50,947 bases of DNA from Eubacteriales bacterium (lineage in GTDB: Bacteria; Bacillota; Clostridia; Lachnospirales; Lachnospiraceae). The translations under genes were made by a program, and so were the position numbers. Under the pieces are notes generated by a model. That model had not been told where the DNA came from and did no database searches. It saw nothing but the letters and a program-made list of their open reading frames with translations. Location of the stretch: NCBI GenBank assembly GCA_030524225.1, contig JAUNGV010000016.1:1-50947 (forward strand). The letters run 5' to 3'. Positions 15,113 through 22,803 of this stretch are shown here, in pieces (position 1 is the first letter of the stretch; the number at the start of each line of letters is the position of its first letter).

Positions 15113-17989
15113 ATGGAGGCGGGCATGCGGGAGCAGCTTCAGATAGAGATACGCGAGGGACAGAACGGCGGAATCGTTCTGGCTGTGCGCGGGAACGGGA
15201 CAGATGGAATCAGTGGAGTGACAGATGGAGTCAATGAAATCAAAGAATGCGGGCAGATGCGGCTGACAGCGAGCCGGGATCAGGAGGAGGAGTTCTTTGC
15301 CGTCACGGGAATGCCGGGGGAGATAGAGGGAGAGATTCTTTTCCCTCTGCCGGAGTCGGTGCGTCTCTGGAATCCGGAGAATCCCTGCCTGTACGATACA
15401 GAAATCCGGGGAATCGGAGATGGAGGGGAAGAGAAGCTTTTCTTTGCGGGAAGGATCGGATTCCGCACTCTGCGCCGGGAGGGAAGACGGCTGTACTGGA
15501 ACGGAACGCCGGTAAGGCTCCGGGGCGTCTGCTACCGGGAGCGTCAGAATGACTGGGAAGGGACGAGGCGGGATCTGGAGCTGTTTGCTGCGGCCAACGT
15601 CAATTTCCTGCGCAGTATATACGGTCCGTTCAGCGACCGGCTGCTCTCGCTGTGTGACGAGATGGGCTTCCTCGTTGAGGAGACGGCTCCTTTCTATGAG
15701 GTGGGGACGGAGCGGCTTGCAACGCAGGATCTGCCGCACTGCAGAGAAGAGTATCTGCTCGCGGTGCAGGAGATGTATGCGCAGGGCGCTTCCCATGTCT
15801 GCGTCCTTCTGTGGTCTCTGGGGCATGACTGCGCCTGGGGCGCGAATTTCTCGGCGGCGGCGGACTGGCTGCGCGCGGCGGACTCTGTCAGGCCGCTGAC
15901 CTTCCACCTGCCGATGTCGATTCCGGAGCAGGAGCGGCAGATGGATGTCTGGCCGGTGCAGTACGTCGACTGGAGGCTTCCCTTTGATGTCTGCTACGAT
16001 CAGATGGTGATTTTCCACACACCGGGTGAGGAGAATGAGATCGGTTACGAGACGGCGCAGGCGGAGTATGAGGTCCCGGTGCTGCATGAAGTCTGGGCGC
16101 CTGTGGCCTGCCATGACCGCGAGGAGATCGACAGGGATCCCTCGATCCGCCGGTTCTGGGGAGAGAGTATTCGCCGGTTTGTGCAGAAAGCGTATCGGAC
16201 GGACGGCTGTCTGGGCGGCGCGGTTCTGGCCGGTGTGGACGAAGACGGCAGTTTTGAGGGGATGGGAGAGTACCGCTGGGGGATTCTGGACCGCGATCAT
16301 CAGCCGAAGCCGGAGTATGACGCTCTGCGGGAGGCCTATGCACCGGCAGTGCTTCACGGCTGCCGGAGAGAGGCAGACGGAAGTCTGTCCGTGGAACTGG
16401 AGAGCAGGCTGATCTTCACTGGCCTGGAGGAGTGTGAGCTGGTATGTGGGGATTCCGTCTATGAGGCGCAGTGGACGCGGCAGTGCCGGAACCTGTATCT
16501 GGGAAAACTCCGGCAGAAGCAGGGAATGGAGGCGACAGCAGAACAGGACGCTGCGTCAGAAGAGTCCCGGCAGTCGGCTGGGAAATGCAGCGGCGGTGCG
16601 GCAGATGAGGCGCGACCGTCGGTCGGGAAATGCAGCGGCGGTGCAGGCGCAGGAGAGGAACGCGAGCAGAAGGACAGCTGGACGCTTCGTCTTCCGACGG
16701 GGCGGAGCTTTCCGATTCCGTGGGAGAGACAGGAGACGGTGGAATTTGAGGGAAGTTCTGACAGAGAATGCGGGGTGCAGAGAATACGGAATGGATATTC
16801 TGCGGATCAGGAAGAGGAGGAAGGGCGACAGTCCGGCTGCGGCGAAGCGTCCTCGGATGGTCTGGCCGCTGTTCAGTCTGATCAATGGCAGATCACGGAA
16901 ACGCCGGAAATGCTGGACATTCGCAATGACAGCTTCTGCTACCGGTTCTCTCAGACGACATGCATGCTGACGTCGGCCTTTGCAGGCGGCGGGCAGGTGC
17001 TGGCGGGCGGCCCGTCGCTGAGCGCGGCAGGGCTGCTGCTCGGGACATGGGAGGGCCGGAGCCTTGCGTGGAGCAGGCAGAACGGGGCGGTGCTGGTGGA
17101 TATTCGCGGCGCATACCGCGATACGCTCGAGATTCGGTTTCTGCTGCGTCTTCTGCCGGACGGACAGCTGGATGCGGCGTATGAGGTGGAAAAGCTCTTC
17201 TGTCATATGCCCCACACGGTCAAGGCCGGGATCGGCGTATCCCCCGGAGGATTGTCAGAGAAAGGAATTTCCTTCCTGCTCTCCGGTGATGTGAAGGAGG
17301 CTAAGGGGGCGCGCTTTCATGTCTGCGGCGCACATGTGACGGTATCGGGCGGAGCCGGAATCGGGATTTTGGCCGGGCCGGAGCCGATCGCGCAGCTCCG
17401 CATAGAGGAAGCGCCGGAGCTGTGTCCGGAGGCTGTGGTGGATGACCGGGATGCGCGGATGGTTTATACCGGGAGCTGGCAGCGGATGGACGACGACTGC
17501 GGCAATCTCTGCGGAACAGAGACTGTGAGCAGACAGGCGGGGGATACGATGTGTCTGTCCTTCTGCGGAAGCGGTATCCGTCTCTACGGAGCGACGGATC
17601 TGATTTACGGAAGAGCGCAGATTCTGATAGACGGAGAACAGTGCGCACAGATCAGCCAGTATCCGGACAAGGTGGATTTCCCCGGCATGAGCCGGGGCTA
17701 TGAGAAGCGTTACAGAACGCTCCTATTCGAAGCACACGGACTGGAAGAAGGGGAACATCTTCTGGAGGTGCGGGTGCTGGGAGAGGCGGATCCGGGAGCG
17801 CAGAATACCTACACGGCGATTGACTACGCAGTACTGGAGGGGGCGTCCTATCCGAAGGGAAGCCGCCTGATGATCCATCAGGATTACAACTATCCCAGAC
17901 TGGTGCGGGGTAACTATATGAGGCCGAAGGTGACGCTGACCGGGGGAGAGAGACAGAGCGTGCGGCTGCGGCTCACGACCCCGCAGTAA
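15113..17989 (+). CDS. GH2-like protein lacking the usual catalytic glutamates
   Basis: This is a 958-residue relative of the GH2 enzyme encoded next. It lacks the N-terminal jelly-roll and starts near the GH2 immunoglobulin-like domain (about 70-138: WNPENPCLYDTE, LYWNGTPVRLRGV). It then has a TIM barrel (about 139-350), a central beta region and a C-terminal domain (about 770-958) matching that of its neighbour. The acid/base motif, WSLCNE in the neighbour, is here WSLGHD (H238-D239). The nucleophile segment VLHDEY is VLHEVW (E326-V327). It may therefore be a pseudoenzyme, a binding protein, or use another mechanism. No signal peptide is present. AGGAG lies 9 bases before the ATG. A 45-base duplication inserts a repeated GKCSGGA linker at about residues 490-515. 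It is the first gene of the 15.5-kb unit. Confidence 0.85.
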   Translation: MEAGMREQLQIEIREGQNGGIVLAVRGNGTDGISGVTDGVNEIKECGQMRLTASRDQEEEFFAVTGMPGEIEGEILFPLPESVRLWNPENPCLYDTEIRGIGDGGEEKLFFAGRIGFRTLRREGRRLYWNGTPVRLRGVCYRERQNDWEGTRRDLELFAAANVNFLRSIYGPFSDRLLSLCDEMGFLVEETAPFYEVGTERLATQDLPHCREEYLLAVQEMYAQGASHVCVLLWSLGHDCAWGANFSAAADWLRAADSVRPLTFHLPMSIPEQERQMDVWPVQYVDWRLPFDVCYDQMVIFHTPGEENEIGYETAQAEYEVPVLHEVWAPVACHDREEIDRDPSIRRFWGESIRRFVQKAYRTDGCLGGAVLAGVDEDGSFEGMGEYRWGILDRDHQPKPEYDALREAYAPAVLHGCRREADGSLSVELESRLIFTGLEECELVCGDSVYEAQWTRQCRNLYLGKLRQKQGMEATAEQDAASEESRQSAGKCSGGAADEARPSVGKCSGGAGAGEEREQKDSWTLRLPTGRSFPIPWERQETVEFEGSSDRECGVQRIRNGYSADQEEEEGRQSGCGEASSDGLAAVQSDQWQITETPEMLDIRNDSFCYRFSQTTCMLTSAFAGGGQVLAGGPSLSAAGLLLGTWEGRSLAWSRQNGAVLVDIRGAYRDTLEIRFLLRLLPDGQLDAAYEVEKLFCHMPHTVKAGIGVSPGGLSEKGISFLLSGDVKEAKGARFHVCGAHVTVSGGAGIGILAGPEPIAQLRIEEAPELCPEAVVDDRDARMVYTGSWQRMDDDCGNLCGTETVSRQAGDTMCLSFCGSGIRLYGATDLIYGRAQILIDGEQCAQISQYPDKVDFPGMSRGYEKRYRTLLFEAHGLEEGEHLLEVRVLGEADPGAQNTYTAIDYAVLEGASYPKGSRLMIHQDYNYPRLVRGNYMRPKVTLTGGERQSVRLRLTTPQ
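16580..16644 (+). repeat. In-frame 45-base duplication in a linker
   Basis: The 20-base string GGGAAATGCAGCGGCGGTGC occurs at 16580-16599 and again at 16625-16644, a period of 45 bases or 15 codons. It encodes a repeated GKCSGGA in a polar, low-complexity linker of the GH2-like protein. Confidence 0.9.
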
Positions 17990-18037
17990 GAGGCAGGGAG
18001 AGCACGGAAAAGCACGCAGGAAGAAAAGAGAGAACTC

Positions 18038-21000
18038 ATGAGAACATGTGACAGTACAGAATGGAAAAAATGGATGGATACGCCGGTTCCCCGTCTGGCC
18101 CCGGCGCCGGTCTGGTGCGTCGGGACGAGAAAGGCGGTCTGCTCCCTGAGCGGCGAGTGGCAGATCACGGACCGGAAGGACGGGAAACGCCTGTCGGTGC
18201 AGGTGCCGCATGACACGGAGATTCTGCGCAGAACAGAGGGGCTGTCCAGACATTATGAATACCGCAGAGAAATTCTGCTGCCGGAGCAGGCAGCGGGGAT
18301 GCGCCTCCTGCTGCGCTTTGACAGTGTGAACGGCTTTGCGAAGGTTTCCATAGACGGGGAACCTGTGGGAGAGCATCAGAACGGCTTTCTGGCGTGGAAT
18401 ATTGATATTACCGACTGCGTCAGAGGGAAAAGCCGGTTTGTGCTGACAGTGGCGATGGATGAAGAATCCGACGAGGTGAGCGCTTACAGCCACGGCGGGA
18501 TTCTGAGGGATGTCTGGCTCTATCTGCTGCCGCAGACGTACGTCAGCGCGCTCTACCTCTCTCCGCTGTTTGACGAAGACAGGGAGAGGTGCACGCTGCG
18601 CGTGGATCTTGATTTGTCCGTGCCGGGAAGGAGACCGGGATGCGGCGCGGTTCCGGAGAGAGAGACTGACGTGGCGGCGGATCATGATGGAGTATCGGCG
18701 GCAGGTGCAGCGGCGGATCATGATAGAATCTCAGCGGTGGAAGCCTCTGCGCCGCAGGCCCTTTTTCTCCTGCGTGCGCCGGACGGAAATGTGGTCTGCC
18801 GGAAGAGAGTGTGTCTGGACAACCGGATCGACGGCTATTATACGGTGATGCTTCCGGTGGAGGATGCGGTTTTATGGGATGCGGAACATCCGTTTCTGTA
18901 TGAAGCGGAGATCACGCTCTATGACGGGGAAGAGAAGCAGGAAGTGGTGAGGAAGAAAATCGGCCTGCGTCAGCTGGAGCGGAAGGGCAACCGTGTTTTT
19001 GTCAACGGACAGGAGATCAAACTGCGGGGCGTCTGCCGTCATGAGATTGCGCCGCACAGGGGACGGTCGCTGACACGGGAGTGGATTGAGAAGGATGTCG
19101 CCCTGTTCAAAGAGGCCAACTGTAACTATATCAGAACGTCCCACTATCCGCCGAGCGAATATTTTCTGGAGCTGTGCGACGAGAAGGGAATCTATGTCGA
19201 GGACGAACTGGCGCTGGCCTTTATCGCCAGATCTCTGCCGTATACGCAGAGGGATCCGGAGCAGGCGCAGCGCTATCTCTCCCATTTTACGGAAATTCTG
19301 GCGAGGGATTACAATCATCCGAGCGTGATTATCTGGTCGCTGTGCAATGAATCCTTCGGCGGATATAATTTCGATCTGCTGAACCGCTATGCGCACAGAA
19401 AGGATCCGACGCGGATGACGAAATTCAGTTATCCGATGACGATCCGCGAGGAGCACGAGATGCCGGATGTGTGGAGCATCCACTACTCGGAGTACGACAC
19501 GGATCTGGGGAAAAAGAGGGATAACGTCAGCGTCGGCCACGCGCCCGGGCGGGACATGCCGGTGCTGCACGATGAGTATATCCATGTGGCGTGCTATAAC
19601 CGGGAGGAACTGCGCAGAGATCCGTCTCTTCGCAGTTTCTGGGGCGAGAGCGCGCGGATCTTCTGGGATCGGATCTGGCATACGGAGGGAGCGTTTGGCG
19701 GGGCGATCTGGGCGGGTATTGATGAGACGGATCTCTATGACGGCGGCAATACGCGGCTGGAGTGGGGCATCATCGACGTCTGGCGGAGAAAGAAGCCGGA
19801 GTTCTATCTGACACGGAAGGCGTATTCCCCGGTAAAACTTCTGCACAGCGAGTGGATCGGTGCGGAGAACAAGGTGATTCTGGTGCTGGAGAACCGCTTC
19901 TGCCACACGGATCTCTCCGAGGTTCGTCTGGACTGGCGGATCGGAGAGAGGCAGGGAAGCGCTTTCCTTCCTTCGGCCCGTCCGAAGGAGCCGGTCAGAG
20001 CGGTGATTGAGCTGCCGCAGGAGGCGATGGGTGCGGGAGAATCCTTCTTTGCCACTCTCTGGGATGCCTGCGGCAAGTGCGTGGATGAGTGGGAACTGCG
20101 GGAACGCGGGGAGCAACTTCCCTCTCTGATGGAGGCAGGCGCGGAACAGATAAAGAGCGCGCCGTCCTCGCTGCGCACAAACAGCACGGCGAGAGAACTG
20201 GAAATTAGCGGAAGTGAGTTTTCTGTTGTTTTTTCCAAGAAAACGGGTCTGCTCACGGAACTGCGGGCGGGCCGAAAGCTCCTTGTCACAGGAGGACCGT
20301 TCCTGAATGCGCCGTATCTGAAGCTGGGAGAGTGGGAGAGCCGCTCGTTCGGCTGGGACAGAGAGGGCGAGGATATTGTCGTCGAGAGTGCCGGATCCTA
20401 TGGAAAAGAGGTGGCGCTGACGTGGCGGTTTGTGATCCGCCCGGATGGGAGCATGGACGTTTCGTACCGGATTGACCGCATGGACAAGGCGCTGCCCAAG
20501 CAGATCAAGCTCCGGGTCGGCGTGGACTGCGGCGGTCTGGATGAACTGGGAATTGCGTTTGTGACGATTCCGGAGATGGATCGGTTTACCTTCCGCAGAG
20601 TGGTGAACCCGGACAGGGAAGGGTGGGTTTCATGGTATCCGGAAGATCATATTTCCCGGAATCAGGGAACGGCGCTGCGCTATGGAGTCACGCGCGCATG
20701 GGGCGAGGAACCCCGGAATCCATGGGGAACGGACGCGGGAAGCGATATTCTGAACGGGCGCTACGATCCTGTATACACGGGCACGCCGGATTTCTGCAGC
20801 ACCAAGGAGGACGTGGCCGAGGGCATACTCTGGCAGGAGGGGGAGCAGGGGCGTCTTGCGGTGCTCGCGGTACCGGAGAATCCCTCCCATGTGCGGCTGG
20901 AGGCGGTCGATCCGAAGGAGAGCAAGATTCCGGAGAGCGACCCGCGTATCAGGTATACAGGGACGTGGTATTCGGTCAGGGACGTTAAGGAGAGCGATCA

Positions 21001-21487
21001 CGGCACGGAACACTGGAGCCGGGAAGCGGGGGCCAGCGCGGAGTGTACCTTCACCGGAACGGGCATCGTCTGGTACGGGCCGCAGGATACGACCTTCGGA
21101 ATGGCGAACGTCTATCTGGACGGGAAGAAGGTGGCGGAGAGGATCAGCCAGCGTGTTGCGGGCGTTGATTTCTCGTGCTCTTCGGTGGGATACGACAAGA
21201 AATACCATCTTCCGATCTTCTCCGCACAGAATCTTCCGTTTGGAGAGCATACGATCCGGATCGAGGTCTGCGGAGAGAAGGCACAGGACGCCTCGGACTG
21301 CTATATTGTCCTCGATTACCTGAGAGTGCTGGGAGAAAAGGAGGACGCTCCGGTCAGAATCAACATCAACCAGGCGTATGCGTTCCCGCATATTTCTTGG
21401 GGAAATTACCGGAAACCGCCGATCCTGCTCCGGGAGGGAGATACAGGCAAGGTCCGGCTGCAGGCGCTGTCCGGCAGAAATGAATAA
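18038..21487 (+). CDS. Glycoside hydrolase family 2 enzyme (beta-galactosidase/glucuronidase-like)
   Basis: This is a cytoplasmic retaining beta-glycosidase of 1149 residues. Domains in order are an N-terminal sugar-binding jelly-roll (about 30-165, ending SHGGILRDVWLYL), an immunoglobulin-like domain (about 165-325), a TIM barrel (about 326-630) with acid/base E438 in WSLCNES and nucleophile E513 in VLHDEY, a central beta domain, and a C-terminal carbohydrate-binding-like domain (about 960-1140) shared with the preceding protein. A 36-base duplication gives the AADHD repeat near residues 212-230. It starts 48 bases after the GH2-like gene, and the GH43-like gene follows after 31 bases. GH2 covers galactosidases, glucuronidases, mannosidases and arabinosidases, so specificity is not assigned. 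Confidence 0.92.
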   Translation: MRTCDSTEWKKWMDTPVPRLAPAPVWCVGTRKAVCSLSGEWQITDRKDGKRLSVQVPHDTEILRRTEGLSRHYEYRREILLPEQAAGMRLLLRFDSVNGFAKVSIDGEPVGEHQNGFLAWNIDITDCVRGKSRFVLTVAMDEESDEVSAYSHGGILRDVWLYLLPQTYVSALYLSPLFDEDRERCTLRVDLDLSVPGRRPGCGAVPERETDVAADHDGVSAAGAAADHDRISAVEASAPQALFLLRAPDGNVVCRKRVCLDNRIDGYYTVMLPVEDAVLWDAEHPFLYEAEITLYDGEEKQEVVRKKIGLRQLERKGNRVFVNGQEIKLRGVCRHEIAPHRGRSLTREWIEKDVALFKEANCNYIRTSHYPPSEYFLELCDEKGIYVEDELALAFIARSLPYTQRDPEQAQRYLSHFTEILARDYNHPSVIIWSLCNESFGGYNFDLLNRYAHRKDPTRMTKFSYPMTIREEHEMPDVWSIHYSEYDTDLGKKRDNVSVGHAPGRDMPVLHDEYIHVACYNREELRRDPSLRSFWGESARIFWDRIWHTEGAFGGAIWAGIDETDLYDGGNTRLEWGIIDVWRRKKPEFYLTRKAYSPVKLLHSEWIGAENKVILVLENRFCHTDLSEVRLDWRIGERQGSAFLPSARPKEPVRAVIELPQEAMGAGESFFATLWDACGKCVDEWELRERGEQLPSLMEAGAEQIKSAPSSLRTNSTARELEISGSEFSVVFSKKTGLLTELRAGRKLLVTGGPFLNAPYLKLGEWESRSFGWDREGEDIVVESAGSYGKEVALTWRFVIRPDGSMDVSYRIDRMDKALPKQIKLRVGVDCGGLDELGIAFVTIPEMDRFTFRRVVNPDREGWVSWYPEDHISRNQGTALRYGVTRAWGEEPRNPWGTDAGSDILNGRYDPVYTGTPDFCSTKEDVAEGILWQEGEQGRLAVLAVPENPSHVRLEAVDPKESKIPESDPRIRYTGTWYSVRDVKESDHGTEHWSREAGASAECTFTGTGIVWYGPQDTTFGMANVYLDGKKVAERISQRVAGVDFSCSSVGYDKKYHLPIFSAQNLPFGEHTIRIEVCGEKAQDASDCYIVLDYLRVLGEKEDAPVRININQAYAFPHISWGNYRKPPILLREGDTGKVRLQALSGRNE
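18675..18724 (+). repeat. In-frame 36-base duplication in GH2 linker
   Basis: CGGCGGATCATGAT occurs at 18675-18688 and 18711-18724, a period of 36 bases or 12 codons. It encodes the repeated AADHD in a variable insertion of the immunoglobulin-like domain. Confidence 0.85.
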
Positions 21488-21518
21488 AAACGGCATCGCA
21501 GAAACTTGGAGGAAGTTT

Positions 21519-22559
21519 ATGATCGAGAATCACGACAGCAGAATTCAGAAATATTTGACGCCTTACCGCTATCCGCAGCCGGTGCTGCATGGCTCCGGGA
21601 TGCCGGGGGCGTTTGACGAGAAGGCGGTGGATATTCCGTTTGTGTTCTGGCACAACGGGAAGTTCCATATGCTTTACACAGGGTTTGACGGGACGGGGTA
21701 TCAGTCGGCGCTGGCGGTCAGCGATGACCTGCTCCACTGGACTCACAAGGGAGTGATCCTGCGGCGGCAGCTGGAGACGGAGCGCTGGGACAGGATCGGA
21801 GGCGCTGCGACATGGATGCTCAAGGAGAGCAGCGAGCTGTGGGAGATGCCGCGGCTGCGCAAGGTGGACGGCAAATACTGGCTGGTATATCACTCCTATC
21901 CCGGAACAGGGTATGAGAGCGGCCCGGCGGAGATCGGCTTTGCATGGACGCAGGACGAGGAACTGCTGGACTGGCATTTCCCCGATCAACCGGCTTTTTC
22001 GTGGAAAGACGGAGAGGAATGGGAGGCGGGAGGGCTATACAAGGCCTGCTTCTTCTTCCATGAAGGGCGTTACTGGCTGTTTTATAACGCGAAGAACCGG
22101 GAGGAACGCTGGACGGAGCAGACAGGCATCGCATGGTCAGTGGATCTGGAGCACTGGACGCGATGCCCGCAGAATCCGGTGCTGCGCGTGGGACGCGGGA
22201 TGTGGGACGAGCGGTTTGTCTCCGACCCGTATATCGTGCGGGACGGCGCGAGATGGCTGAACTTCTATTTTGGTTATGGAAAGATGTATGAGGACGGACA
22301 TACTCATGCACAGGAGGGACTGGCGCTTTCCGACGATCTTGTGACATGGGAGAAGGTCAGGGAGCCGATCCTGTGCGCGGGAGAGGCGGGCGCGTATGAC
22401 TGCGGCCACGCGCACAAGGCTTCGATCGTTTATTATAATGGCGTGCTGTACCATTTTTACTGCGGGACGAGGCCATGGCAGGAAGGGGATGCGACGAATG
22501 CGTACGGGGAGTACCGGACGATCTGCGTCGCGGCGAGCCGTCCCGTGTGGGAGAAATAA
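21519..22559 (+). CDS. GH43-like five-bladed beta-propeller glycosidase
   Basis: This is an intracellular glycosidase with the GH43/GH32/GH130 propeller pattern, with repeated blades of the form WYLVYH or GIAWSVDLEHW and acidic residues at blade starts. Visible blade motifs are DIPFVFWHNGKFHMLYTGFD, SDDLLHW, GKYWLVYHSY, SDPYIVRDG and GHAHKASIVYYNG. It has 346 residues from the ATG at 21519, chosen because GGAGG (21508-21512) sits 6 bases before it. The earlier in-frame ATG at 21480 overlaps the GH2 stop and lacks a site. There is no signal peptide. Co-transcription with GH2 and GH42 suggests it trims arabinosyl, xylosyl or galactosyl branches. The exact family number is uncertain. Confidence 0.8.
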   Translation: MIENHDSRIQKYLTPYRYPQPVLHGSGMPGAFDEKAVDIPFVFWHNGKFHMLYTGFDGTGYQSALAVSDDLLHWTHKGVILRRQLETERWDRIGGAATWMLKESSELWEMPRLRKVDGKYWLVYHSYPGTGYESGPAEIGFAWTQDEELLDWHFPDQPAFSWKDGEEWEAGGLYKACFFFHEGRYWLFYNAKNREERWTEQTGIAWSVDLEHWTRCPQNPVLRVGRGMWDERFVSDPYIVRDGARWLNFYFGYGKMYEDGHTHAQEGLALSDDLVTWEKVREPILCAGEAGAYDCGHAHKASIVYYNGVLYHFYCGTRPWQEGDATNAYGEYRTICVAASRPVWEK

Positions 22560-22588
22560 GAAGAGGAAAATCGGGAGCAGCGCGTACA

Positions 22589-22773
22589 GAGGCGTGTAGG
22601 AGCAGATCCGGACAATGACAGGTTTAGAGACATACGGGGTCGATCAGGAGCTGACGAGTGCAGAGGCGTATAGAAACAGCTTCAGACGATGACGGATACA
22701 GAGATAGAGACGTACAGGAACAGCCCCGGACGGTGACTGGGACAGAGGCATACAGAGACAGGCAGAGGCGCGG
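22589..22773 (+). repeat. Degenerate tandem repeat, about 38-base period, five units
   Basis: The 244-base gap between the GH43-like and GH106-like genes is filled by imperfect units starting at 22589, 22627, 22663, 22701 and 22745. The consensus is roughly GAGRCGTAYAGRARCAG followed by a purine-rich half containing CGGACRRTGAC. Unit lengths are 38, 36, 38 and 44 bases, the last containing a 6-base addition. Lengths not divisible by three argue against coding. Confidence 0.7.
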
Positions 22774-22803
22774 GCGGAAGAGGCTGCCGCACAGGAGGGA
22801 AAC

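Noticed and set aside
14912-16357. 481-codon minus-strand frame opposite the GH2-like gene
   Set aside because: It overlaps a terminator and a promoter region and lacks motifs or a ribosome site.
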